Shown: positions 1 to 10,984 of the stretch, piece by piece | How positions within the stretch are numbered: position 1 is the first letter of the stretch | How the letters are laid out: each line of letters starts with the position of its first letter | Assembly: GCF_000485595.1 (NCBI RefSeq) | Contig: NW_014577242.1 | Location: 195,210 to 259,209 of the forward strand | Reading direction: 5' to 3' | Length of the DNA: 64,000 nucleotides | DNA from: Priapulus caudatus | Taxonomy: Eukaryota; Priapulida; Priapulimorpha; Priapulimorphida; Priapulidae | Translations under genes and position numbers: made by a program | Notes under the pieces: generated by a model | The model's database searches: none | The model's input: only the letters and a program-made list of their open reading frames with translations | What the model was told of the DNA's origin: nothing

Positions 1-459
1 ATGAGTTTTGTGTTCACAAAACTCATTTTTGTCCAGTTTATAGGTACAAAAATGCCTGTCCTGCATGGCGCCCCGTAGCTACCGTGTGAAGTCGTTATAC
101 CCTCTTAATTGTGTCGACAGAATCGAAAACATGGATGCGTCCTTCCACATTCAGTGCACAAATATATAGACTTATTACATGTAAATAGTAATGTTATATA
201 TATATATATATATATATAAACCGTATTCTATAGTCTGTCTGTGCAACTTCCTTGAAGTAGCTTGCGTAAAGGAATCCCTAATTACTTTTGGCATGAATGA
301 GAGAGAATACGCGCTGGTAACTATGCCAGCACGATGACCTCGATGCCGATGTCGTAATGCACGCTACATGTAGTAACTAATAACCATTACCACAGTACGA
401 AGCCGTATATGCCACCCCGCACCCGAGCATGGGTGGATCAGCGGCGTGGCCTACGATAG
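1..459. other. 3' flank of the glycine N-acyltransferase-like gene
   Basis: No gene is visible here. Positions 1-26 form a perfect 12-bp inverted repeat with a 2-base loop (arm ATGAGTTTTGTG), cut by the window edge, so it may be the end of a larger element. A (TA)n microsatellite lies at about 198-218. I saw no TTTATT (a minus-strand AATAAA) that would mark the polyadenylation site of the neighbouring minus-strand gene. Confidence 0.6.
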
Positions 460-1890
460 CTAGAGCTTGGCAGATGCCGGTGTGTAGTAGCAGCGGAGGG
501 AGTCGCCCTTCGGTACGACGCTGAAGCCCGTAGCGTGTGCAAACTGATGCGCAGCTTCGTTGCTGTAAGCCGCGTAGACGAATGTGTTCTTCCTGCCCGC
601 CTCCAACATTGCCTTTTGAAGGCGATGAGCAAGCTCCAGAGCGACTCCTTGCCTGCGTACGGACTTGTCGACGAATAGGAGCCCGTTGCTGCCGTACTCG
701 TGCGACATCAGACAGCCCATCATCTCGCCTGCATTTGATAAGAACCCCTCTGTACATTGTAGCAAATCTGCTCGCTAACGTGTGTTGGAATGACTTGCGG
801 TTGAAGTGCATCGACTCGCGTGCAAAGCGTTATAGTCGTACTACTCGCCACTGTTCAGGTTCATATGACTCACGTATTGACATAACCTTCCGCTCACCTC
901 CCGATTAAAATTTAAATATTTATGGCTCATGTGCATAGTCTTTGTTCTCTGCTCTGCGTGTCAGGATGCGAATGAGAGACGGTGCGTTTTAATGTGCTGT
1001 TCTTTGCTAATGCGAGGAATTATGCATGTGTCTTTTACTTCCGCAGGTTAATCTCTAATAAGCCGAATTACCTTTCGCATCCCACAGAGCACAGCTGGGA
1101 AACTGCAGGCATTGCTTAATGTACTCCTCGGCTCCTTCTGTCGTACCAAATGCCCAGTTTTGCATCAGCTTTCCGACTGCATCCTGAGGAATCTGTAAAA
1201 TAACGAATACGAAACGAAGCGAGAACGAAACGAATAACGAAATAACGAAGTCTCGTCTGCAAACTTTACAGCTTATCACAGTCGATGGCTGGCACGGCAC
1301 AACTCTGCGCGTTGAGTATGGTTTCGTTCTACATTTTAAAGGAAACAGGAGTTCGGGAGTCAATTCACATGATGTGTCTTCTTCACGTATAACATATTCG
1401 CCTGCTATCGGCTAACCTTGGTCGCTGTCCAACCGTCCGGCAGAGAACAGTCTGGCAGTTGCTCGTCTATCTCTCTGTAGTACATTCTAGCTGGCTCGCC
1501 ATCCACGAGCTTACCGCGTTCGCCGGTAGCGTCTCTCAGCGCGTCCAACTCGGTCTCAACTCTAACGGCAGAGAAGATCGCATCTTTCTCCCAGTTAACG
1601 ATGCCCGGAATACTTAGCAGACGGGTCAGTCTCTCCCTGCTCTCTCCGTACAGGCCGTAGTTCTTGGCCGTGAATTTTGAGAAGTGTTTGCCGTCGCTGC
1701 CTTTCGCCGGTCGATAGACGAGAGCGCCAAAGTCGGGCCAGTCGTCGACGACGAATTCGACGCCGCTCCACTGTCCCCCGTGCACGCTCTGCGCGAGGTA
1801 GTAAGCCTTCAGCGAGAGCGGGAAGAATCTCTCAAGTCGGCGCGTGAGCTCGGGCAGCTGCGAGACTGCCAGCCTGATAGCGCTAGCCAT
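460..1890 (-). CDS. Glycine N-acyltransferase-like protein (GLYAT family), 3 coding exons
   Basis: Predicted to move an acyl group from acyl-CoA to glycine or another amino acid, as the mitochondrial GLYAT/GLYATL family does in detoxification. Coding exons on the minus strand are 1890-1417 (158 codons), 1192-1072 and 728-460, with stop TAG at 460-462; the total is about 287 aa against about 296 for human GLYAT. Junctions are in phase with GT-AG introns. The first exon matches the family N-terminal domain (a hydrophobic start, then VVDDWPDF, like the family VVDKWPDF, and NWEKDA). The second carries QNWAFGTTEGAEEYI followed by FPSCALWDAKG. The third has the GNAT acetyl-CoA loop RRQGVA at about residues 223-228 and YSNEAAHQFAHATGF, like the family YSNEAMQKM. 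A likely acceptor (CTTGCAG) just upstream at 1912-1918 suggests a 5' UTR intron, so ATG at 1888-1890 is the probable start. Family membership is firm. The exact paralogue and substrate are unknown. Confidence 0.85.
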
Positions 1891-1911
1891 CAGCAAATGC
1901 TCTCGGAGGAT

Positions 1912-3786
1912 CTGCAAGATTAATCACAGCTAACGGAAACAATTTGTCACGTGAAATCTTATCAGACGGAAAGTTGGCTAAAAGTAGATGGGCTGTGGCT
2001 TACTAATGCTCGTAGGTAGTCAAGGTCGCGCAAAAGGGTTCGATTGTGCGTCCTAGTCAGTTCCTATCATGTCTCACTTGTGCTTTTCTACACCAAATAA
2101 CCTTCTAAGCAAAGATAACCCTAATGAATAGATGTCTCGTGTTAGGAATCATGTTACTATAGTCTATCAAATTTTAGTAGTTAACCCCACAGATAACCCT
2201 GCTCAAGAGTCACCATGGGTATTGTCATTTCGTTATTGTATATTAGATTGGTCTTCGTGTGGGTAACATACTCGTTTATAAGGTCTTTGCGGTGCATGGC
2301 TCGTTACTACACACGTAGTATTTTACTGGCACCAGCTAACGTGAAGATAATAATTATAAAGAGATATGAAAACTTAGTAAACAACAGGAAACCATAGAGG
2401 ACAAGCTTACCAAATCTCATTACGCTGTGCTACGAACTATCAACACATACTGTGTCGATTGTATATAATTAACGCCAACATTATTCGATGCAAACTAATT
2501 AAAGACAACATCAGCAAAACAGCAAGTATGGGAAATCTATTGAAGCCATGCCTACAGCATTCGCAGCAACAACCAATTGGCGTTAGTAAAAACAGTAAAT
2601 ATATGCAGTAGTACGGCAATCCATAGTATACTCTGTAACCTTTTCAACACGTTGTACTGTATTACCATTGAATCAGTGCACAAGCAAACATGTATCGTGA
2701 ATTCCCTCACGAGACTCTAGTATAACCAGTCTTGGCAAAACTGGAAAAGTTTTGGCAGCCGAATACCTAAATAGGGCATTAGCGAAACCGCTTCCGCCAG
2801 ATCAAGCCTATCGTTGTTGTATGATTGTAAGTAATGGTAGGCAGAAGATTTCAAGCTAGATGAATGCGGTAAAACAGACTAGCTCCCGCTGCTTCCAAAA
2901 ATAGAATAGAAATAGCATTGCAGACTAAATTCTTTTCCTATAACAAACATCATCTATCAACGACAGAGTAACGATACTACATCCATATCCTGCTATCAAC
3001 CGAAAAACACGATATATATACCGGCCTCCTGTGAAACGTTGCACCGTTCCTCCATGTAAAAGGTCAACTCACGCAGAGACATTGCATGGGAACGAGCCGG
3101 GCATTGCGCATTATACCTGCAGGGTAAGCCGTCAGAACTGTTTCTTTCGCGGCCAACCACCCAACAACACACTGCGTGAACAGCGATAGAGCCTGCAAGA
3201 CCTTCTTTCTTCATTGAACCATTTCTACACCAGCTTAATTACTTCTTACTTCGTGTTACGTGCAGGACTCACTCAACGTGGTGGTAGTGCATGCGACGGT
3301 CGGTGTGGCCGGAACGCAAGGCAGGGGAACGCAACGAAAACGTTACACATAACACTTACAACACTTGCAGCGAGCTGGCGAGGCTGGCCGTGGCGAGGTT
3401 GTGGCGTGGCTGGCGAGCGAGTTGGCACACAAAACTCGCGGCGGACGGTGCAACCGGCCGTTTCCCCGGGCGCAGCTAGGTCGGGAGCACTCACGCATAT
3501 CAGAATCGAGCTCGCCCCATTGCGACTAGCGAAGGCGGAGATTGATGCACGTGCGGCGAGCAAAGCTCGCATGAAAATATAGTTCTTACTCTATCTACGT
3601 GTCCAAAGTCTCTTTCTTATGTCCCGGGATGTCGTGTTTACACCGCCATGACGCTTATAGTTATACGTGGACGGGGCGCCGCACACACCTATAGCAACTG
3701 CCAAGTGAACCCTGTCCTCTGAATTATAAAAATAACACCGAATGGACTCCTTTGGAGCTGCAAGTCACATGCATACACTGTACACA
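1912..3786. other. Upstream region of the acyltransferase gene, no coding exon seen
   Basis: About 1.9 kb that should hold the 5' UTR and promoter of the minus-strand acyltransferase gene. A relatively GC-rich patch at about 3290-3560, with repeated GGCGAGG/GGCTGGC motifs, could be its promoter or an unrelated short repeat. Open frames here have no recognisable protein features and lack coding-like composition. Confidence 0.4.
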
Positions 3787-3791
3787 TGCAA

Positions 3792-3859
3792 TCAGGAGTA
3801 AGATAATATAGATCTTCTATATTCTTCTTCTATAGATTTCTATATTATCTTACTCCTGA
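3792..3859. mobile_element. Tiny foldback element with TCAGGAGTA termini
   Basis: A 68-bp near-perfect hairpin: TCAGGAGTAAGATAATATAG at the left is mirrored at the right end. It is flanked by TGCAA on both sides (3787-3791 and 3860-3864), a probable target-site duplication. The same terminal sequence bounds the 704-bp hairpin at 57513-58216, so this looks like an extreme internal-deletion copy of that family. Confidence 0.7.
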
Positions 3860-4334
3860 TGCAATATGATGGCGTTTTGCCAAAGATCTCCGGCCGCATA
3901 AACAGATGTTGGTGCGGCGTGTGCGCACGTGGTTTTCAGAATGGAGGTTGCAGCAATAACCCTATCGTTAGCACACATGCTGAACTTCGGTCAAATGGTT
4001 CAGCCTAGGGCACTGCTGCTGTGCGAAAGGCACTTTGTCTGGATTTTAATAGCGATAAAGCGCTCTGGTTATTTTTCAAAACCTCGACTCGTTGGACTCG
4101 GGCCATTCGTCATACACACACACACACACGCATACACACAATGAAACACCGAAACACAATAAAAACGACTGAGACCCGATGAAATACATGAATGTGTATA
4201 ATGATTCACACCCGATGGAAGCAGGAAAAAATGATGGTTAGTTCATAACCGCGTTTGTGCAACCATTAGTGTCTATAGTTCTCTAGCGTACATATATATA
4301 CCGTGTCCGGGAAAGAACTGCATGGTCAACTAAC

Positions 4335-4581
4335 GCTGAGAGGGTCTATGTCCCCCGGGGTACTGCCGGAACGTACCCTGGGTACGGTCCGGTATACCGG
4401 AACGTATCCTGGTACTATCTAATATGCCGGACCGTACCTCGCCTACTCCACTAACGAGTCTAGAGAGTCGCCTACGCCTACTGCCTAACCCTAACCCTAA
4501 CCCTAATCCTAACCCTAACCATATCAAATAGTGACCAGGGTACGTTCCGGCAGTACCCTGGGGGACATAGACCCTATGAGC
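4335..4581. mobile_element. Telomere-repeat-bearing MITE, family A copy 1
   Basis: A 247-bp non-autonomous element with long terminal inverted repeats. The left end begins GCTGAGAGGGTCTATGTCCC, and the right end reads as its reverse complement with few changes over about 45 bp. It is flanked by a perfect 9-bp direct repeat, TCAACTAAC (4326-4334 and 4582-4590). Just inside the right terminus, at about 4492-4520, are about six CCCTAA/TCCTAA units, the animal telomere repeat. There is no coding capacity. The 9-bp duplication suits a Mutator-like transposase. That assignment is inference, since no transposase is present. Confidence 0.85.
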
Positions 4582-7523
4582 TCAACTAACTATATCTATA
4601 CATAATACTACAAACTACCACATTTTGGTTGTTAATTGTTGTTAATACAGCGTTAATTGTTGGGAAACTCTCCATTATAAACACTTATTTACAAATCCAT
4701 TACAAACATTTTAACCTAGCTGCGACACAAAATCATCCATTGCAATGATTAATTATTATAATCATATATATTTAATTACATCTTGCTGAGAACGGATCAT
4801 TGTCGACCCTTCTTGAAGAAAGTGTGGAATTTTAGAACGCTAATTGAGCGTTTGGTCGATGCGTGTAGCGTCGCATGCAAACCAGCAGCTCAAGGCTAGA
4901 ATGACTGATGTATACATGTGCATGATGTGTACCACTTATTCTTATCTCCCTCTGGTTCCGTCTATATTGGATTACGCGGTCCACGGAGGGTTGAGTCAAG
5001 TTGCAGGCTGCGATCATTTTTGCTGAATTTTCATGAGACATGGTTGCCTCTGTTGTAATGAACATGTCTCGAAATATCCACGCCATCGCCCTCGTGGTTG
5101 TGCCCACATGTTACGTGTATGAATGTCGCATATCTTATACCACCCCATACATGCTCGCACTCGTGCACGCATGCACACGCGCGCACAGGCACGCACGCGC
5201 ACACGCACTCACGCACGCACACGTCACAGATTGGCATTGAAATGTTTCTTTGCCTCCCGGAGATGCCTTGACAGCGTGTTTAAACAGCTCTGCGCGTACA
5301 GATGCAGCTATGTAGCCATGTCACGGCGGTCGTGTTTCCATCAGTAGTACAAACACGGCGAAGGATGGACTCCCACCTCGGTTACAACCCGAGAATATCT
5401 CCACATAGCCTCACGAGGGTTCTGCAAATTCACTCACGCGGCCAGATATAGCGCTCCGAGACCAGATATATCGTACGTCTTACTCAGCTATATAATGAGT
5501 TATTTGCTTACGTACGCCGAACGTAGACGTGTTATTTGGTTTATACAACGTTGGCTGTCGATTTATCGGGCCTCATTGGCACTCCGAAGCAGCCAACAGC
5601 GTGGCGAAAATATCGCACGCCCATACACGATGGTTTCGAATGAGATCTGGCTGGCCGTGAAAGCCTGTCACATCCTCGCGGATATTTGCCCGGTAAAGCC
5701 GGCAATGTTTTCGGCGATCAAAAAGACGTCGCCGTAGCGCAATTCGATTTTGATTCTGCCCCCACCTCTTTGCAACGACGTCGACGCGTTTGCGACGCGT
5801 TTATCGCGAAGACTATATTGAGCTACCCGCGCTTGCCGTGGCATGATCAACGGATGCCGGTGCGCAACGCGGTCTCTCTCTTACGGTATCCGCCGACAAT
5901 TACTCCCCGATGCTCTCAGAGATTGCATTGGTCGGTGAGGAAAGTGCAGGGTTTTTTAATGAAAGCGTGTGCTGTTATAGAACCTGGGAATGATTTTCGA
6001 CTTTGGCATTCGGAGCGCTATATTTCGACTATACCAGTATATATACTTCGAACTCTTCTCCGGGTTCAGGCGATGCGATATGAAATGTAGACTCGGTGAC
6101 TATAATATACGTGGAAATGTGCTTCTCGCCTTCATGCCATGCGTCAGGAATCATCTGAGGATAAAGGGCATAACAAATTTATTGGGGAAAAACAATAAGA
6201 GCAGTTTATCGGCAAACGGCCGCTTTGTGCAAGCGCATTGATACTCATGCGCACATGAACTCTGATGGATCGCCCACCAGACAAACGATTGTTGTATTAT
6301 GATAAGGACTTCATTGTGTAATCGTATTACGGCCGTCCTGTAAATGCATGAGTTCATCACCGTTTATCATATTATGTTGTAATTTTTTTTGTGTGATTTC
6401 GCAAGATTAAAATACCAATATAGAGTATAATCACGATTATATTGACCAGAGATGAATTCAAGGCAAACAAGTATATTGGATCACGGAAGTGTGTTCACGT
6501 AACCCCAAATTTCTGGATAAAACAGCATTCGATGCGTGGTTCTAATTCGTTCAAGCTATTTCTGTACAACAGGTTCAACTAAACAATATTGCGTACTACA
6601 TAAATGACACTGTAATCTTCCTAATGGCGGGAAGTCCATGTGATCGCTCGAGTTAGGGCCGTCGCTCCGTGGCTCCGTTTGCCTCTGGCGATATGGGATC
6701 TTTGAACTATAAAGGATAATTAAGGTTAATTTTTGAGCACACCCACTGTCACGGAAGTATACTTAATGGGCGGAGCCTCAAACGAAACTCGAACCTGCCA
6801 CCATTTCCTGAGACGTAATCTTTACTTTACAAGCGTTGACGTCATTACAGAAAATAGTTGTTTGCATTCAATGTGGCTGGTTGCTTTACATGTAGCATTT
6901 GCATAGTTCAATATAGTAACAACACATATAATAATTGAGATGTTCCTGTATTCTGATAGTCTGTAGACGCAGTTTTAATAAGTGACCTCATGCTGGTAAA
7001 AAGGTGCATTGCATGCATATTTTGGCAACCAATTGGCTGATGTTTACTTAGCGCCGGTTTTGGGGGTGTGGGCAGACATTTGTGAAAATTAGGTTTAGCT
7101 TCAAGACGTTTTAGCTTGTAAAGGCGAAAGAAACGCTACCAGTTGAAATACGTGGGATGGTGTCAGAGTAAACAGAGCAATGATGCGAAGTGCTTTGAAG
7201 TCTGCAGAACGCATGAAAAGGAAAGGAATGTCACGATGAACATCTTGAAAACAATTGAGTGAATCGCGTAGGGGACAAATTGGTGGTCAAAGAACGAACC
7301 CAACGGGCAAGGTTTTCGTTAGCTTAAAGCTGTAGGCTCGGCTACTTGCCATTGACGATACTATAGCTTACATCACAGAGCAAATAATCCATTGAAACCT
7401 CAAGTCGAGATATCAGATACATGCTTGGAAAAGGATATGAATTCCCGTTGCACAAGCCCCAGTGAGACAGTTTCGATAAATTTATTGCTAACCAGCTATA
7501 GCGCCGCATTAGTAGATAATAGC

Positions 7524-7662
7524 ATAGATATATACAACACATGTGTTAATATGTTATATGATTCATAATTAATTATTAATTATTAATTAATTAGTAATGA
7601 TTCATAATTAAATTCATAATTTGATTTAATATGTTAATAATTCATGTGTTGTATATATCTAT
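7524..7662. mobile_element. AT-rich MITE with 9-bp target-site duplication
   Basis: A 139-bp AT-rich element whose ends are exact inverted repeats starting ATAGATATATACAACACATG. GATAATAGC is directly repeated on both sides (7515-7523 and 7663-7671). The centre is made of TTAATTA-type repeats. It is non-coding, and the duplication length again suggests a Mutator-like or related mobiliser. Confidence 0.75.
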
Positions 7663-8165
7663 GATAATAGCAAGCGTTTCGCATATAGGTTTCAAGATCT
7701 ATTTTCACTGTGCGCTATATCCCGCAGTATGTTTTTTAATGTTGAGCCCTATAGGGAAAATGCATTAAGAAAACACAAATATATCTTGCACTCAACTGAA
7801 TACTTACGTCTAGGCATTTCTCAGTAATAGCTGATGCTCTGCACCGTCTGGCTTCTGAATACATCAGAATAAAGTACGTTGGTCGGGCTACCAGAACCCG
7901 TCGATACGCTGTGGCTGCCACCTAGTGAGCTGTTTTGACATGAACCATCGGATACTTGCTCATACGTTGTTTTCATCCCATTGTTGAACCCAACGTTCCT
8001 TAATTAAATTTGATCTCATTATCTATGAGGATGTCGTCGTTCCTTTTGTAGACCTACATCATTATCTAGTGACATCTCACAGAGAACATTGCGAAAGTGA
8101 AATATCTGATACTCAAATCGCAGTTTAGTTAGCAGTTAAATGATCACATGGCTTATATTTTATAG

Positions 8166-9131
8166 GGCTTCGACTACATGGCAGTTGGTCACACGCAATC
8201 GTTGCCACGGAAACGACACTCTAGCAGCGGTGCGACGAGCACCCGACGAAAACCGACAAATGTAAGTGCATGATAACGCCGCTGTGGTCAGTTCTACTTG
8301 TTACGGTCTGTACTTCCTGCTACTCCACCCCACTTGATCGTGTATACGCGGTTGAAATACCACCGGAACGTTTCTAGCAACGTGCATCTTTCGGCAGATT
8401 CCAGGATTGGATGCTAACCTCAAGTTCGAGTGCATTGTTGTGCCAAAAGTGCGACCAACACTGGGCATTGCCATAGAGGGAGGTGCAAACACCAGACAAA
8501 CACTGCCTCGCATAATAAACATACAGGTAACGAACCCATTTCGCTTACCAACATATCGATAGACCATATAATGGGTGACGCGAAGACCATCCCAACAATA
8601 GTGTATTAGGTAGGCTGTAGGCTCTATCTATTCGTTTTCATGTAGGTAACCTTAAATATTGAACAACAAATTTTCATATGCAGCATAATTTAAACCTACT
8701 TTAACTGAACATATTCATTAAATCCAGAGTGTTATTTCCCTATGAACATTTACAATGAAGCTGCTAGGATGAAAAAAGTTCAATAGACAAAGTAAAACGA
8801 TTGAAAAGATGTATGTCACGATTTAACTGGAATTAAAATTATCAGTTAGATTGAAGGAAATAATTCGCCACATCCCCCCCCCCAGACATATCGGATGATT
8901 AGCCCCTTGACTGACGGCGTATATACCCGATGTATTTTTCAGAAGGACGGCAGTGCCTACGAAAGCGGAAGGTTGAAAGTAGGGCACGTGATCCTGGCCG
9001 TGGACGGGCGCCCCCTAGAGGGATTGCCGCACATCGAGGCGGCGCAGACGATTGCCGACTCGTTCCACCGTATCGAGCAAGACTACCTCGAGTTGTTTGT
9101 CACCGACACGCCGCCGAAAAAGACCTACTAA
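8166..9131 (+). CDS. WHRN: Whirlin-type PDZ scaffold protein, last three coding exons
   Basis: Whirlin is a scaffold of hair-cell stereocilia and photoreceptor periciliary membranes in vertebrates. Three consecutive phase-0 exons are visible: 8166-8261 (Ser/Arg-rich linker, RKRHSSSGATSTRRKPTN), 8398-8526 and 8943-9131, with stop TAA at 9129-9131. Exons two and three form one PDZ domain: the ligand-binding strand is TLGIAIEGGANTRQTLPRI, followed by DGSAYESGRLKVGHVILAVDG and HIEAAQTIADSF. The GGANTRQxLPRI stretch and a C-terminal end just after the domain are characteristic of the third PDZ of whirlin. The related PDZD7 is the main alternative. Sites are AG/GT throughout. The first two PDZ domains and the harmonin-N-like domains were not found in the window, so the rest of the gene lies upstream or in exons I missed. 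Confidence 0.8.
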
Positions 9132-9148
9132 CTGCCTCCACATCAGCA

Positions 9149-9179
<31 letters not shown>

Positions 9180-10984
9180 CGTCAACATCAATCTCCCTTC
9201 CATTATGACGTCGCTTCTCCGCCTTTTCGCGACCATGATAAAAGACCATGTTGGCGTCTTACTGGAAAACCAGCATCAGCGCGTCCGCCATAGAATTGCA
9301 CAGCATAGCATTGGTTAAATAGGTTGGTGTCGCCGGTAACACGCTATTCGAAAGACCGCATGCAGTGTATTGTACGCGGTCTTTGCAACGAAGAGCGTAT
9401 AGAGTTGTGCCAACGCGGCAGTGTCATCGTCGCTTCGCTGATTGAACGGCAAAAATAATGGCAACGAGGTAAGCACGTACCCTATTGCTATGTTGTTCAT
9501 CAAAGTCGCGGATAAAAAAAACAGTTTGGGGTGCCTCTGTGTTCATAATAATATTTTCTAAGAGAAGCGTGTTGACGTATTACCCGCGGAGGTCGCACGA
9601 AGGTCGTATGGAAGTTGGTATTGATAAGCAGGGCGGCCATTCCCCGGCTCCAACCGGGGAGATGGAAACGGAATGCGAACATTGACGTTGCTGCGCGCAG
9701 ACTGCGCGCCACATATTTCGCATTTTCGTGGTGATTAATCGCTTTCGCAACGAACAGAAGTCTTGCTAGCTGACGCACGACATCTATGCATCTAGGGTTT
9801 ACGCAGACTGCAGTGCCGACGCGGGAAGCGTGTAAACAAATAGCGTGAAGCGTTTGCACAGTTGCAGTTTTCTCAGTTCGGCGCCAACGACGCTTTCGCG
9901 ATGACGTTGCATTTTCGGTCGTTAGCCGTGAAGTAGCTCGGCATTCATGCAGGAATTGACATAGGGTCACCCGCCGACAGCAATCCTCGCGTCCAAAGCT
10001 GTCAAGCGCACGAGCGCTGCCATGCGGTCGTCACGAGTAATAACTATTGTGTACATACGTTGTGTGTATCGGCCCATCGTTTATCGTTGCGGCCAGTTAA
10101 TAACTATAGTCGTCTCCGAGTTGTTTTTCTTGTTTTCGACGTGATCTCAATGCTCATCTTCGTTGCTTGCGTGTACGACGGCCTATGAAGTACGTGAGCA
10201 TTATGCCAAGCCGTTCACATCGACGCGTTCTCTCCGTTGGCGGAGGGCGCAATCATCATTGTTACCCGCATCTTACTGAGGCTCCTATGGGAGGCGAGAG
10301 CAAACGGATTTTGTTGTCTCCGTCAGAGTTTCGGCAGTTGCTAATCGGTATAGATGTCGCTCGTGTTTAGGAAGGGCAAATATAGTGATAGATGTCCGTA
10401 GTACCTAGAGTGTGAGCCGATCTGGCATCATCGTTCGGTTTGTTTGCAAAATTGCGCGCTTTCACTGTTGATCTTCTCTGATCAATTGCTGGAGTAGCTG
10501 CCCTGTGCAGCTACCATTTTTCTTACCTGTCCATGAGTGTGCTTACCTTCAGGTTACCTTACCTTTATTGTTAAGGTACCGCCCATGATTAGCGGTGTGT
10601 ATAGAAGATACATATGGAATGTAGAGTGCGTAGTTGAATTGTATAAAGCACAGCCAAAGCAATAATTTGAACCGTTATTGCCAATTAGATTAACTTTATT
10701 ACTGTTGATTACTTGTAAAACTTGTTATTAGTTTTAAGTGAAATCCTTTATTACAAAGTATGGGTGATATTCATGCAGAAGTAATCCGCAACAACTTTTG
10801 TTATGGTACGTATTGTATACAGATAATTACTGCGTGATGAGAATTATGCCCATGCGCATGTGTGTGCGAAAGAGTACACGCACAGGTGTACGCACGCATA
10901 TATCACACGACACACATACACGAACGCATATATACATATATATATATCTTTCTTTCTTTTTTTCTCGATTCTCGTTAGGATAGT
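9132..10984. other. Whirlin 3' flank, no gene recognised
   Basis: The stretch right after the stop codon includes a short (GTC)n run at about 9160-9184 and probably the whirlin 3' UTR, though no canonical AATAAA was seen nearby. Open frames at 9500-9970 and 10167-10370 have no family features. The part from 10890 to 10985 is CA/TA simple sequence and borders the dead LINE. Confidence 0.4.

Larger units (their letters stand above)
3866..8165. other. Region between the acyltransferase gene and the whirlin 3' exons
   Basis: Apart from the mobile elements at 4335-4581 and 7524-7662, this holds a (CA)n tract at about 4113-4140, a CA/GC-rich simple-sequence stretch at about 5140-5222, and several open frames (for example 5495-6090) with no recognisable motif. 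Earlier whirlin exons could be hidden here, but I could not identify any PDZ or harmonin-N-like coding sequence. Confidence 0.4.

Noticed and set aside
4492-4520. Telomere tract read as a sign that the scaffold end or a chromosome fusion lies here
   Set aside because: The tract is short and bounded on both sides by inverted termini and a 9-bp target duplication, so it belongs to a transposable element.
5495-6090. Open frames once considered as missing whirlin exons
   Set aside because: No PDZ or harmonin-like residues, and no fitting splice sites in phase 0 with the exon at 8166.
9500-9970. 156-codon minus-strand open frame
   Set aside because: Composition is not coding-like and no domain is visible; it lies in the whirlin 3' flank.
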